A stretch of DNA of 64,000 nt from Amoebophrya sp. A120 (lineage: Eukaryota; Sar; Dinophyceae; Syndiniales; Amoebophryaceae). Shown in pieces: positions 45,416-57,300 of the stretch (position 1 is its first letter; each line of letters opens with the position of its first letter). The DNA lies in NCBI GenBank assembly GCA_905178155.1, contig CAJINV010000010.1, forward strand, positions 1,695,182 to 1,759,181, given 5' to 3'. Position numbers and translations under genes: made by a program. Below the pieces are notes generated by a model. That model was not told the origin of the DNA and did no database searches. It was given only the letters and a program-made list of their open reading frames with translations.

Positions 45416-45635
45416 CCGCGTGCCCAAGCCTGTCTCTTCCCGGGAAAAAAGTTGGAAGTACGTGGCGCAACCTGGCGTGCGGTGGAGCAAGGCCTGGATT
45501 TGCGGCTCTTACCCCGCACTCAGCATCTCCGTTACAACATCGGCAAAAGAGTTTGGCCGCTCGCCCTTGCGCGCGAAGTGTGTCCGCACGATCCTGCCGA
45601 GGGAGGCGAGATCCGAGATAGATTCAATAAAAGTA
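45416..45635 (-). pseudogene. Broken C-terminal domain of the second NYN gene
   Basis: The frame ISDLASLGRIVRTHF then EPQIQALLHRTPGCA and YFQLFSREETG matches the last domain of the intact paralogue (ISDLASFGDVVRKQF; EPQIEELLARTANC). Two breaks are visible: it is out of frame with the upstream Gln-rich exon, and a TAA at 45511-45509 stands where the paralogue has a Tyr codon. TAA acts as a normal stop elsewhere in the window (gene at 32298). Confidence 0.75.
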
Positions 45636-48263
45636 GCAGTAGTGCTGATGCTGTAGCTGCTGCTCCGCCTGTTGTAGCTGCTGCTCCGCCTGTTGTAGCT
45701 GCTGAGCCTGTGCTAGCTGCTGAGCCTGTGCTAGCTGCTGAGCCTGTGCTAGCTGCTGGGCCTGTGCTAGCTGCTGAGCCTGTGCTAGCTGCTGAGCCTG
45801 TGCTAGCTGCTGAGCCTGTAGCTGCTGAGTGTGTAGCTCCTGAGCCTGTGCTAGCTGCTGGACCTGTAGCTGCTGGGCCTGCGGCTGCTGGGCCTGTAGC
45901 CGCTGGGCCTGTGGCTGCTGGGCCTGTAGCTGCTGAGCCTGTGGCTGCTGAGCCTGTGGCTGCTGTTTGTAGACACTGCCGAGGGACGAGGTGAGATGAT
46001 GATTCGAGATAGATTCAGAAGAAACTGCTTGTGGCAAGACTGGACGAACTGGCGGGCTGCTACTACTACTGTCAGCACCTGCAAGACGTTGCTGCAGTTC
46101 GTCGTGCCGCTCGCCAGGCCAGGTCCACTCCACCCGCCGGACGTGTGCGACTCTCCTGCCGGGACGACCGGAAGCCAGCACCTCCTCGAACTCGATTTTC
46201 ATTCCTCGCGGCTTGGCGTTTTCGAGAAGGTTCTTCCAAGCGTCGGCGTTCTGCTTGCCTTTTTCCTCTGTCGTGATTGCGTTACGAGACGGATCAGCAA
46301 TGCCATGCTGCCGGAGGAGGTTGTGAAAAGCCGTTTAGTATTGAGAGCAAATAAGTGTGGAGGGCCTCCTGCTGGAAGAGTGCAATAAATCTGTTTTGGT
46401 GCGGCGCATTTTGAATGAGGAATGTATCTGCCATGCATGAAGCAGATGAAGATCAAGCTGGAGAACCAGCAGTCTATCAGGCAAAAGCGCGATTGCATCT
46501 CGTGCTAGAATTCAGGAAAATCTGTCATGCTAGACTAGGTCCGGAAGTTCATATGTCATGGAGCGTGAGCGAAGCAGGTTGGCATTATCATTAAAAATTT
46601 CCAGACGCAGACGCAGACCCAGACACAGTTTGTTGCCATCACATACGTAGTGGATGTGGAGTTTTACTTTTTTCCGCAATACACCTACTACGTTCGGCCA
46701 ATTGAGCCACTGCCCCGACACCGGCAGGACTTCAAGGAGAAGCACTTCTAATGCCATTGACGGACGAGAAGTTGAAGTTGTACTTGTAGCAAGGCCGGGG
46801 TTATTAAAATGTGCTCGTGGTGGTCCCTGCTCCTGGTGAAAGTTGTTGAAACTGGAATCATCCGAATCTTCACTCAGGCTGCAACTTGTGTTGCTCCGCA
46901 CGGACGATGGCGAAGTAGGCTCATGATCAGATGCACTGGCTACCGCAGAAGCGTGATGCGTGGCCCCCGTGCGTCTCCGTTTCGCCTCTGGGTGGTCAGA
47001 AGTGGTCGCCTGATTATTGTCGCGCGACGATGACGTACTGCCGCTGCCAGAACTTGAGCTGCTACCAGCCGCGGCTGACTTGTCATCGTTTCGCTCTTTT
47101 GTGTGCAGACCGTAGCTGCCCGGACGAAGCAGATTACTCCTGTAGCCTTCAGCGCCTTCGTTTTCGGCCCGTCTTTTCATACTGCCGGCCACAACTGCGG
47201 CACTATCTGCTATTCCCAGACCTTTCTGCCAAGCTGCTGGAAAGTTGCCACCCGCGAGGGCGGCAGCGACCGTGCTCGCGTTTGTCTGGCTTTTCACTGA
47301 CGCGCCCGCCGGAGGGCTATTCGAGCGTCGCAGCGGGAGAAAATAATCGCAGCCCCGGTTCTGCAGTTCTTTACTGGCATTCCCTGCGGCACAGACGTGG
47401 ACGATGCGACCGTGTTCTCGCAGGCGGCAGGTAAGCGGAAGAAAGTCGCCGTCCGCGGTGACGATAGCAAAAGCCTGAATGCTTGGGTGCGTAAACGGAA
47501 GTTCAGTGGCGTCGATGGCCAGGGCCATGTCAGCCGCGTTTTTGGCTCGGCTGTTGAAGGGCGATTTCTGCACCAGGGCAACGCCCGACCGTTCGCAAGC
47601 CACCCGCCAGGAAAGCATTCCGTGCGTGTGAAAGTCCCCATACGCCCTCTGCAGTAAAATTCGCCCACCGAGAGATCGGATGTGGTCGTGCACCTGGTCA
47701 ACGGAATTTGGTTGTTGGTTTTCGCAATCGTAAAACACAGCCCACTCGAGGTTCTTGCGCTGCTGTTGCTGCTGTTGCTGCTGTTGCTGCTGTTGCTGCT
47801 GTTGCTGCTGTTGCTGCTGTTGCTGCTGTTGCTGCTGTTGCTGCTGTTGCTGCTGTTGCTGCTGTTGCTGCTGTTGCTGCTGTTGCTGCTGTTGCTGCTG
47901 TTGCTGCTGTTGCTGCTGTAGTTCCCGCTGCTGTTGCTGCTGTAGTTCCCGCTGCTGTAGTTCCCGCTGCTGCTGTTGCTGCTGCTGTAGTTCCCGCTGC
48001 TGTAGTTCCCGCTGCTGTAGTTCCCGCTGCTGTTGTTCCAAAAGCTGTTCCCGCTGCTGTTCCCGGGGCTGTTCCCGGGGCTGTTCCCGGTGCTGTTCCC
48101 GGTGCTGTTCCCGGTGCTGTTCCCGGCGCTGTTCCCGGCGCTGTTCCCGGGGCTGTTCCCGGGGCTGCTGCTGTAAAGAATTACTGTTCGTCGACGTGTC
48201 ACTTCCACCGCCACGTGAGGACGGCTGTCGGCGACCTCCGCCGTGGCCGAGGATATTGCCCAT
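45624..48263 (-). CDS. NYN-domain paralogue with expanded polyglutamine and PREQ repeats
   Basis: Start at 48263 (MGNILGHGGGRR); an upstream Met at 48488 is possible. Exon 1 (48263-46668) has a Gly/Arg-rich start, repeats of PREQ/RREQ/HREQ, a polyGln run of about 50-60 residues encoded by mixed CAG/CAA, then an NYN domain (WAVFYDCEN, KNAADMALAIDATE, IVTADGDFLPL) with the acidic residues kept. An ordinary intron (46308-46667) joins NVVGVLRKK to HGIADPSRNA, restoring a LOTUS-like repeat. Exon 2 ends in LAQAQQ-type repeats and a stop at 45624. Compared with the paralogue it lacks a clean second LOTUS region and its last domain is broken. The N-terminal half could still be functional. Confidence 0.75.
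45660..45970 (-). repeat. Imperfect 15-bp coding repeat (LAQAQQ / PQAQQ)
   Basis: Units related to GCTAGCTGCTGAGCCTGT on the plus strand are repeated about 18-20 times, inside exon 2 of the second NYN gene. Confidence 0.88.
47758..48175 (-). repeat. Polyglutamine microsatellite and PREQ minisatellite
   Basis: 47758-47920 is CTG CTG TTG repeated almost without change; 47920-48175 shifts to units of CTGCTGTTCCCG and relatives. Coding in exon 1 of the second NYN gene. The plus-strand polyLeu/polyCys/polyAla ORFs here are shadows. Confidence 0.93.
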
Positions 48264-48643
48264 TTTTTTTTTAATTTCACATACAGCTTGAACCGCTCTC
48301 GTCGTGCAAGAGAAAAGGCAACCAAGAAGGTCTCTTCTCAATAGAGATAGCTCCAAAAAGATAAAAGAAAAAATGACCACAGAACAACAACTGTATCGCA
48401 CAACTTTAGCAAGAGAGACGAGAGTCTGGTACTGGAACAAGAAGAGCTCACCCATGTGGCGGCTTGCACACATGATCGGGAAGAACACGTAGCAACAAAG
48501 TGCGGCACCACGTTGACAAAAGTGTCGTTCGCAAAGAGAAAGACCTCGAGTGGAATATCGTTGCGTCTTTCATTTCATTTTTGTCTTTCGAAAGGGTGTT
48601 GAAAATGATCTCGCTGGCACAAGGACGAATGAAGTTGTGTGTA

Positions 48644-50470
48644 TCATGATTTTTCTTTCATCCCGCCAAGCCTTTCCTGCACCCAGGAGTATTTCCTCAA
48701 CCATCTGTAGTCCAAGACCGGACCACTTTCGTCTTTGTCGCTAGTTGTACCGTGATTTTTCTCGTTAATATTACCATCCTTCTCTTTATTCTTCTGTCCC
48801 ACCACCCCAGCCGTTGAGAACCCGCCTCTCATCTGGGCAAAATCTCGAATGTCCGCAACTTCAGAAACATCGCAGACCAGGTTTTCATCGTCATCTTCGT
48901 GTCCACCTGCTGTAATTCTAATTCCTCCTCCAATATCGCCATTTTGCATGACAGATTCCGCTTGATGTTCTTTCTCCAGCTGCTCTTTGAGTAATTTCGC
49001 AGCCAAATCCACACTACACTCCCCTTCGTCATCTTCCAAAAACGGATCCGCGCCGTACTTGAGAAACAAATCCGTCATTTCCTCGTTCGCACCGTCAATA
49101 GCGAACGTCAAGGGTCTGACTTTATCGTACTCACCACCAGTATTCACGTCTAAGATTGGTGCGTAGTCCTGCAGCAGTGCTTCTGTGAAACTATAGACTT
49201 GGTTGAGGAATTGTTTCGGGGTCTTCTGCTGCTCCACCTCGCAGCATCCGACCTTTATCCTGAGTAAAAACGTACCCACACCAGAGTTGTCATGCAAATC
49301 TGCATGCTTAAAACGTTTGTCGTGCGGAGCCCCATGAGAAGCATTTTCTAAGGGTGTTTTGAAATTTGTCATGCTCCAATCAGCATGAGAGACTAGATCT
49401 GTAATGCTGCTGAACTAGCTCAAAGAGCACTACACTACGCGTCCAAATTTGTCATGCGAAACAAGCAAAGTTGGCCGATTTGTCTAGCAGATTTTCCATC
49501 TTGACTCTGGTGTGGGTACGTTTTTACTCAGGATAACCTTCCCGCAGTCGTCAATGCTGTCCTTCTCTTCCTTGCAGCCTAGATGGGTATCCTGTGCAAA
49601 AGTATCGTAGTCGTACTAATTGCAGTATATGCATGACAAATCTTCTTTTCAAAGTAAAACAGCATGACAAATTCCATTTCTCATGCTGAGCAAATTTGTA
49701 ATGCAATTTCAATTTGTACTAGTACGATACTTTTGCAGTTCATAGTGGGCGAGCCACAGCAAAATCGTCCACCCCTCTTCGGAGAAAAAAGTGTTGAGGT
49801 CGTTCGCGTCGAAGACGTATTTCACTGGTTTGAGGTTTTGCGGTTTAGCTTTGTTGTTGGGCTGGTTGGTGGTTCCGGATTTATGATTTCTTCTATCTGT
49901 AGAAGCGGCGGTAGCGCCCGGTGATTGAGCTTGTCTTCTCGACATTTCAGTACTGTCATCCTCGGATGTAGTGGCCGCATCTCCGTTTGTTCCATCTGAA
50001 GTAGAAGACGGACTGAAGCCCGATTCCAGCGCTTCGCTCGCGGTGTTTGAGGTTTTGGAAAACAACCCGTCCTGACCTTCCAAAATCTCCTTCAGCATCT
50101 TCCTTTCGAGAAACGCCGCCAGAATGTTCGCCGGCATAAACTTCTCCTCTAGTTGTGATTTTTCTTGAGCAACAGCTGGCGAAGTAGATGGTGAGGACGA
50201 GGAGTCGAGGGCATCAACTTCTGAGTTCATCAGTTCCTCTGGTCGTGTTGCAGCTTTCGCCTGCGCAGCTGTATAACGACCAGCACCTACTTTTGACTTC
50301 GCCAGCAGGGCCGCGAGCGTTTCGCTGTTTTGCGAAGAAGCTAATTCCTGTTGAATTTTTTGCAGCACCGCGTCGAAAGAGGCATCGAAGGTAGGCTGGT
50401 GTTCCGGAGAGCCAGCACGCCCTCCTGGGTTGCCGCTCGCCGCAGCTGATGTGGTGCTTCCCGAGATCAT
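48644..50470 (-). CDS. Ankyrin-repeat-type protein, three exons
   Basis: Exons 50470-49745, 49587-49536, 49257-48644. Start MISGSTTSAA; a Met at 50602 is an alternative. The first 200 residues are low complexity with a helical segment (ANILAAFLERKMLKEIL). The ankyrin part begins DANDLNTFFSEEGWTILLWLAH, spans both introners (LGCKEEKDSIDDCGK, VGCCEVEQQ) and ends with DKVRPLTFAIDGANEEMTD and LFLKYGADPFLED, the typical outer-helix and GADP turn. The stop is at 48644. Probably a protein-interaction adaptor; partner unknown. Confidence 0.72.
49258..49535. mobile_element. Introner, family F (ankyrin gene intron 2)
   Basis: Long matching ends (TATCCTGAGTAAAAACG and CGTTTTTACTCAGGATA), flanked by ACCTT. 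The best-preserved F copy. Confidence 0.93.
49588..49744. mobile_element. Introner, family A (ankyrin gene intron 1)
   Basis: Flanks share TGGG; it lies 52 nt from the F element. Confidence 0.9.
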
Positions 50471-51327
50471 TCTTGTCGTGGTTCCAGTAGTTGGAATGAA
50501 GAGAAGTCGCGATGATGAAAAAGAAAACGTAGATCGTTTTATATGCGTACAATAAATGGAAAACAGGGACGAGGGGCCTACGCGCCTATACAACTCGTGC
50601 ATCTAGTACACCGGGGAGAATAAACATCATGAGATCCTTTTTTCCTTTTGGCCTGGTCACATACAAATTTCTGGCAGCTGCTAGAAGAGGGAGCTATGGG
50701 GTCCTGTAAAAATTGTTGGAAGTAGATAGGAAAAGAAGTTGAAGGACAAGAAGTTGGTTGGTTTTAAGATGATAGATCACGTTGAAAGACAAGAAATAGA
50801 TAGCGCTCCTCCTACTCCGCATCATCATCAAGATCCTGGATGATCGCCTTGTCAGTCGTGATCGTCGTCGTGAGTGCAATGATCTGCAATGCAGATCTAA
50901 TGGATCTGACCAAGCCCTCTGCGGCAGGGTGACGTTCATCGAATCATGAGCAACACAGTCTTGTTCTCAAGACAAAGAATCTGAAGGACCCACATTTTTT
51001 GGGTCGTGCCATGCGTCCGCTTCCTGGGGATCGCTTTGATTTTTTCTTTTTTGTTTCACTTTCACCTCATGTTCGGATTTTCGAAACGCTTGTCAAAATT
51101 TTTCGAGGCTCAAAACTGGGAAACGGTGTCTGGTATGATGTGTTTTGATTTTTTTTGCTGAAGATTTTCATCCTAATCTGTGCAGGAAAAGCTTGATTTC
51201 TCCGGTATGAAGCTCTGTGCAGAAATTCGTGTACTCGCCATCAAAGTGATCACTGTATAAAGTTCGCGCATAAAACAGCCACCTAAACTCATCAACACGC
51301 GAGCCTCTTTTCCGTTCCTCATCCTCT
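50471..51327. other. Intergenic spacer
   Basis: Includes the probable promoter of the ankyrin gene and the 3' flank of the dehydrogenase gene. No gene or repeat recognised. Confidence 0.5.
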
Positions 51328-54300
51328 TCACCACGCATTCGTGAGCCCGTAGTAGTTCAATTCTTTCCCGTCCCTGGATAACTTTCCATGAAACTTCTTT
51401 TTAAACTCTAGCCAGTGCTGCTTCCACTCTCTTTCCAAAACCGGTATCTGCATCTCCGAGGCGTCTGCGAAGGAGATAGTTTTCTGTAGTTGCGACACAC
51501 CATCAGAATCTGTTTCGTTGTCCGTAGGGTCACCCCATGATGAGCTGTTTTTATTCATCCCACCTTGATCCAGGAGCTTCTTGCTCGTCGTCGTGGTGCT
51601 ATTTCCTTTCTTGTTCTTATTACCTGATATGTCAAAGGGGTTGAAGGAAACAAGAGCGGAGGACGAAGATGGTAAAGCATTTGCTTGCACTGTAGCTCTG
51701 GAAGTCGAAGAAGCAGCTGAAGCGGATGAGGATCTTCCATTCAACCCCACAGCACCACCCGCTGCAGAACTAGAACTGCTACTCGAAGAGCTCCCACCCC
51801 CAACTGTTGTTGAGCTCCCGTTACTCCTTCCAGAGTCACGGTTTAGTACGGTGCTACTACACGAGGGAAACAAGTTCCGGCCTTGCAGCTGCTGCGCGGT
51901 AGGTGCAGTTGGGTCGAGAGTCCCACTGGATCTAGTTGACGAGGACCCACCTCGTCCCGTGCTCGATGTTCCTGATGCGCGGAGATCCTCTTGTATTGCA
52001 AGAAGCTCCTGTGCTGCTGGTCCTCCTTTCAGCTGCGCAATGGCATCACAAGCTGCTGCTGCAGTACAACAATTTCTCGCCGGCGGCTCGTACAAATCGT
52101 CTAACATAATGTAGTTTTGAATCACCTTGACATTCTTCGAATTCATTCCAGCACTAGACGAAGCTAGTACCCCAGCACTGGTCCTCGGCTTCTCACCCCC
52201 ACTCACCTTCGCGGCCTGCACCAACTCCTCCCCGAGTAGAAACAATGCCGCACAGATGCTCTCCGCCCCCTCCTGCGGGGACCGCGTCGCTTCGCCACTT
52301 CCTAACCTTGTTCGGCACCACCCGGGGCACACCGCTGTAATGGAGAATTCCTCCAGGTGCTCAAACCACTCCGCCATCAACTGGACTCCCCGGTTGAGCA
52401 GCGCTAGGCTGAGTTTATACGCTCCCGCGAAATACGTCTTCTGGCGTATCAGAAGGAAGAATCCCCCCTCGTCCCCATATCGAGACGAAGTTTCTGATGC
52501 TGGATCTCCGTACACAAATGCGCGCTGTCTTGCGATACGGCTTTCCAGCCAGATCCTCAGCCTAGGGCGGGGCGTTTGGGTCTAGTTGCTTAGCATTACA
52601 AACGGCTGCCCTCTGGGCCCAACAGCATGCCAAACTTCCATAATGGCGCAGAAGCCTCTGCACTTGTCTTCATGCAAGACAGACGTGATTTGTGGTCTCA
52701 AATCAGCAAGACAAATTTTCGGAAACATGCCTTTTCGAGAGGGGAAGCGGGGATTTTTCTTCTCAATATGGCGGTTGTCCGGGAGAAAGGCAAACTCCCG
52801 CGCATATTTGTTGATCAAATATGCATTGCAAAAGCGTCGCGCTCGTAGTAATTGCAATCATGCATTACAAATGTTCTCCTCAACGTGAATCCGCATTACA
52901 AATCTTATTTGCCATGCTGGGAAAATTTGTAATGCATTTTATATACGAGTACGAGACTTTTGCACTGCATATCAAATCCGACACGGCGAAAACCGGTGGC
53001 CGGAACCGGTTACGGCGGTAAGTACCTTCGAAGTCGTTGTATTCGCCGCGTAGAATTGAGGTGTGACTCACGCCATCGTCAGGCGAGGGAAAGTATAAAT
53101 TGCAAAAGTATCTGTATCGTACTAGTATGAATTGCAATACAAATTGGCCCTGCGTTACAAATGGAATTCGTCATGCTGATTTGCCTTAAGAAAAAGATTT
53201 GTCATGCATAAATGCAATTACTACGAGTATGAGCACGATACTTTTGCAATGCATAGAAACACGGTGTTCACGCCCGTGGTGCAGAACTTCGGCATGACCA
53301 GTTTCTCCTGGATGCCAGTTTCGAGCAAATACTGCATCGGCCTTTCGGGCGGGAACAGGGCTTCCTTCGTGTACGTGTACTTAGTGAAATGCGAAGAACC
53401 AAAAAAGTCACCGCCTCCGTCGTCAAGCGGGACGCGCTATCGCAAGGAAAAATCCCTCCTCCCCGTTACTGAAAAGACACACTTCGGAAAATTTGTGATG
53501 CTGATTTGCGGACACAAATCGCCTGCGTATTGCAAGAAGGCAAAGCCAGATACTGCGCCGGGTTTTGCGGGCAATTTGTAATGCTGTACGGCGTGCAGAA
53601 GATGAGTCCCCCTTGCGAGGCGCCAACACCAAAAAGGCCCAGCCCCGGCCTTGTATCTGCGCGCAGTCCTCTACTGCAAGACAAAGCTGATTTGTGTACA
53701 CAAATCCTGCAACACAGATTTTCAATTGGATATGGGGAGGGGGAGTTTTTCCTTTCAATACGCGCACAGACTTATTCGCGTTTATCCGGGGTCCGCCCAT
53801 AGGGTCGTCAAAATGGAAGTATGAGGAATTTGCGCCGTAGAAGGTGACAGCCTTGCTGTTCTTGACTCCTTTTTTGTTCTTCATTTTTTCCTTCTCTTGT
53901 CTTTCTTTCAGTGACCTTCGCCAAGTCTCCTCTCGTATGCATTGCAAAAGTATCGTACTAGTAGAGGAAGAGGTCGCATTACAAATTTGCTCAGCGTGAG
54001 AAATGGAATTTGTCATGCTGATTTACTTTGAGCAAAAGACTTGTCATGCATAACTGCAATCAGTACGAGTGCGATACTTTTGCACAGGATATCTCGCTCG
54101 CTTTCCTCGGTCCCCTTTCGCGCCGTGGTACCGTCGATGTTGCGAATATCGCCCATGCAACCCTTATCCGCCCACTTCATCATGTCGCGCCGATTTTGCG
54201 ACTTTCTCTGGGCGGCCGTAAGCTCTGTAGTTTTTTTGGTCGAAGTAGATGTTGAACAAACTGGAGCTCCTGGTGCGGCTGCTGTTGCAGCTTTCAGGCT

Positions 54301-57300
54301 GAGGTTTTTCTTCATCGCAGTAGTCTTGATCTTCTTGTTTTTGTCCGCTCCTGCTGCGGAAGTAGGATTGTTCCCGACGTGATTTTTGTCAACCTCGGAT
54401 TCGGAAAAGTCGTCGTTTGATGAGGAAGAAAAGTCAGATGAAAACGCACTCGAGGACGACGAGATCGGTTCATCTTCTGGCCTCTTCTTGTTTTTTTCAT
54501 GTCGACGACCGGCTGGTACTACCTTGTTGCCAGTAAAAAAATCAAACATAAACTCGTCGTCCGAACAGTCACTGATTGTGTCGGGAGGAAAATGGTTTGA
54601 ATCTTCGAGCAGCCACAAATCTGAAGAAGTAGAAGAGCTCGTCTTTCGGATTTTTTTGTTTAAAAGAGATCATGATGAAACTGCAAAAGTAGAGTCGTTC
54701 ACTTTTCTGACAAAAGCTCTGCTTCACGCAAGAAGCATTTGACGTGATCCAAACCTGTTTTCCCTCCGATAGCTTTCCTTCAAATGTTCATCGTAGTCGT
54801 ACCAAGTGCAGCACTTCGGCTGCGGTGTCGGCCTGACAAGGTTGTTGCTCGGTAGTAAACAACGTGCGGAGATTATCCAAGGGAAAAGTGTTACAGTTAC
54901 ACATTTGTAGTGAATTCAGCAACACAAATTTCTCTGCATGAGAGAGAAAACTTGTAATGCAGAAATCCTACGGGAAAGCACCCATGAAACGAGGCTCCTA
55001 TGCATATCCGGCATGACAAAGCTTGTCTGTCTTGCTTGGCCTGCAACACAATGTGTAACTGTAACAATTTTTTCTTGTGATAGAGATCGGGACAAATTTT
55101 TCAACGTTCAATTCGTTTGGATTCGTTGCGGTCGTTGTGGTATCCTGTGCAAAAGCATCGTACTTGTACTGCAGTCATGCATTACAAATCTTTCTCTTAA
55201 GAAAAATCAGCATTACAAATTCTATCTCTCACGCTGAGGAAATTTGTAATGCATTTATACGAGTACGATACTTTTGCCATTCATATGCGGCAGAAGATCC
55301 AAGTAGCGTTGTCGTAGCTGTGTTTGCAGGTATTTTATTGCTGCTTTTCTTTTTGCCCACCGCCGCCGCGACCGGTGCAGCTGCACCAGCGGACGACTTC
55401 GATGCGGTCTTCTCGTTCTCCTTTTTCGACGAAACACTGGCATTGCTAGAGGTTGAGCCGCTGGCTTTTTTGCCCATCACCAGCTTCGGACTGCTCGCAT
55501 TGGAACCACTTCCAGCTGCTATTCCGGTGATCCCATGACAAAGTTCGTTGTTCACTAGTTTCGCCCCACCCGTGCTGGTCAAGCAGTTTGTCGGCACCGG
55601 GAGCCGACTGGTCAAGAGCAAGTCTTGCGTCCTTTTTCCCAAAAATGCCCCGAGAACGCTGTCGTTATTGTCGTCTGGTAGTTGAAAGGGTAGAGACAAT
55701 AGCTGCCGCCGGTACGCCACCGTGCTTTCCTGCAGCTGGCCAAACCCGCCTGAGACACAAACGACCTGAAAGGAGTGGGCGCGGTGAGAAACCGTCGGCC
55801 GCGCGACGGCGTGGGGGTAGGTTAATAACGGGGGCTTCACATCAGTCGGATAAGATCCTCCTTCGCTTGCACTATCGTCGTCTAACTCGATGATTTTCGC
55901 TTTCTTGTTGCTGGTGCAACTAGAAACTTTATTTCCCTTCCCTGCCACCACTTTTGCCTTAGCTTTCGCAGCAGCAGCTCCTACTTCCGGGGCCTTGCTC
56001 TTCTTCCCTGCAGCTGTGCCAGTTTTCTTGATCGAAGCGTCTGCTTTCCGGACCGGGAGGACCTTTGATGCTGATGCACCAGAAGACGTTGTTCCTGGTG
56101 CTTTCTTGCTGTTGTTCTTCTTCGCCTGCTTTTGTTTCTCCTCCGGCGAAAGCAGGTATCAAATGCAAAAGTGTCTGGGTCTGGAAGGTTGCCAGGTTTG
56201 TCATGCATATTTTGCATGACTCAGTATGTCTGTAATGCATGATCTAGCATCGCATATCTTTAGAGGTCTTCCTGATGCCTATCCCGCATTACAAATGCCC
56301 TTCCCGCGTAGCATAGACTCCTGGGCTCCTCTTGCTGGTCACGCAATACAGATTTTTTTCGCGTCCAAAACTAGCATCACAAGTTCCAACCTTCCAGACC
56401 CAGACATTTTTGCAATGCATAGCAGGGCGGAAGTTACCATCTTCTGCTTCATCTTGGTGCGCATTTTCGGAGAATTTTCATATCCTGTGCAAAAGTATCG
56501 CACTCGTATTGCAATGATGCATTACAAATGTTTTTCTTGAGGTAAATTCGCATTACAAATTTTATTTCTCATGCTGAGGAGATTTGTAATGCATTTATAC
56601 GAGTACGATACTTTTGCAGTTCATAGTTCAACATCGGCGCTAGTATCGTTACCTTGCTCGTCCGGCGCAAATAGACCGTGACTGGCTCCCGCACTTGTGG
56701 TTGTAGTTTTCATTTTGCTGCTCGTCATTTTTGATGACGTAGAAGTAGTTGCAACTCCATTTATATAATTGTGGCCCAAAAAAAGCTCGTCACTCGCCAC
56801 TTCTTCCATCTGAACGGTGTGTTATGAGGGTGCACAAGTCCCCCTCCCCCTCATTTGTAATGCGAAAAAAACAAACCCACGAGTTGCCTCTTGGCACTGT
56901 TCGCATGACAAGTTTCGGCAGCCCAAGTACTTGTTAGCACCACTACAATCTTGTGCAAAGTTGTCATGCAAAACCTGCATTCTTGTTGACGCTTAGGCTT
57001 ATATTGCTGTTTGTGCCATACAAATGAAGAGGGGGACGAGGAATTGTGCACTCTCATATGTGCGCCGGTTCGAACAATAGCTCCAAAATCCTCTCCGTCA
57101 AATCCAAGTGCCCCACGCAGTTTACCAGCAACTGCTTTTCGCAGGCCTCTATGCATTGCAAAAGTATCCTCGTACTCGTACCGTAGTAATCGTAGTCATG
57201 CACCAGCATTACAAAATTCTTTATCAAGTCAAATCCGCATTACAAATTCCATTTTTCGCGCTGAGGAAATTTGTCGTACGATTTATAGTATACTAGTACA

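Noticed and set aside
45509-45511. Stop-codon reassignment (TAA as Tyr)
   Set aside because: The secreted gene at 32298 ends normally at TAA, and the same region also needs a frameshift, so local decay is simpler.
46308-46667. Family B introner in the second NYN gene, suggested by GTGTCTGGGTCTG near 46625
   Set aside because: Only one end-like sequence is present, and the intron has usable GT-AG borders that restore the frame, so it was called an ordinary intron.
47708-48291. Plus-strand polyAla/Val, polyLeu and polyCys ORFs
   Set aside because: Translations of the CTG/TTG repeat in the wrong frames; the minus-strand Gln frame continues into a conserved domain.
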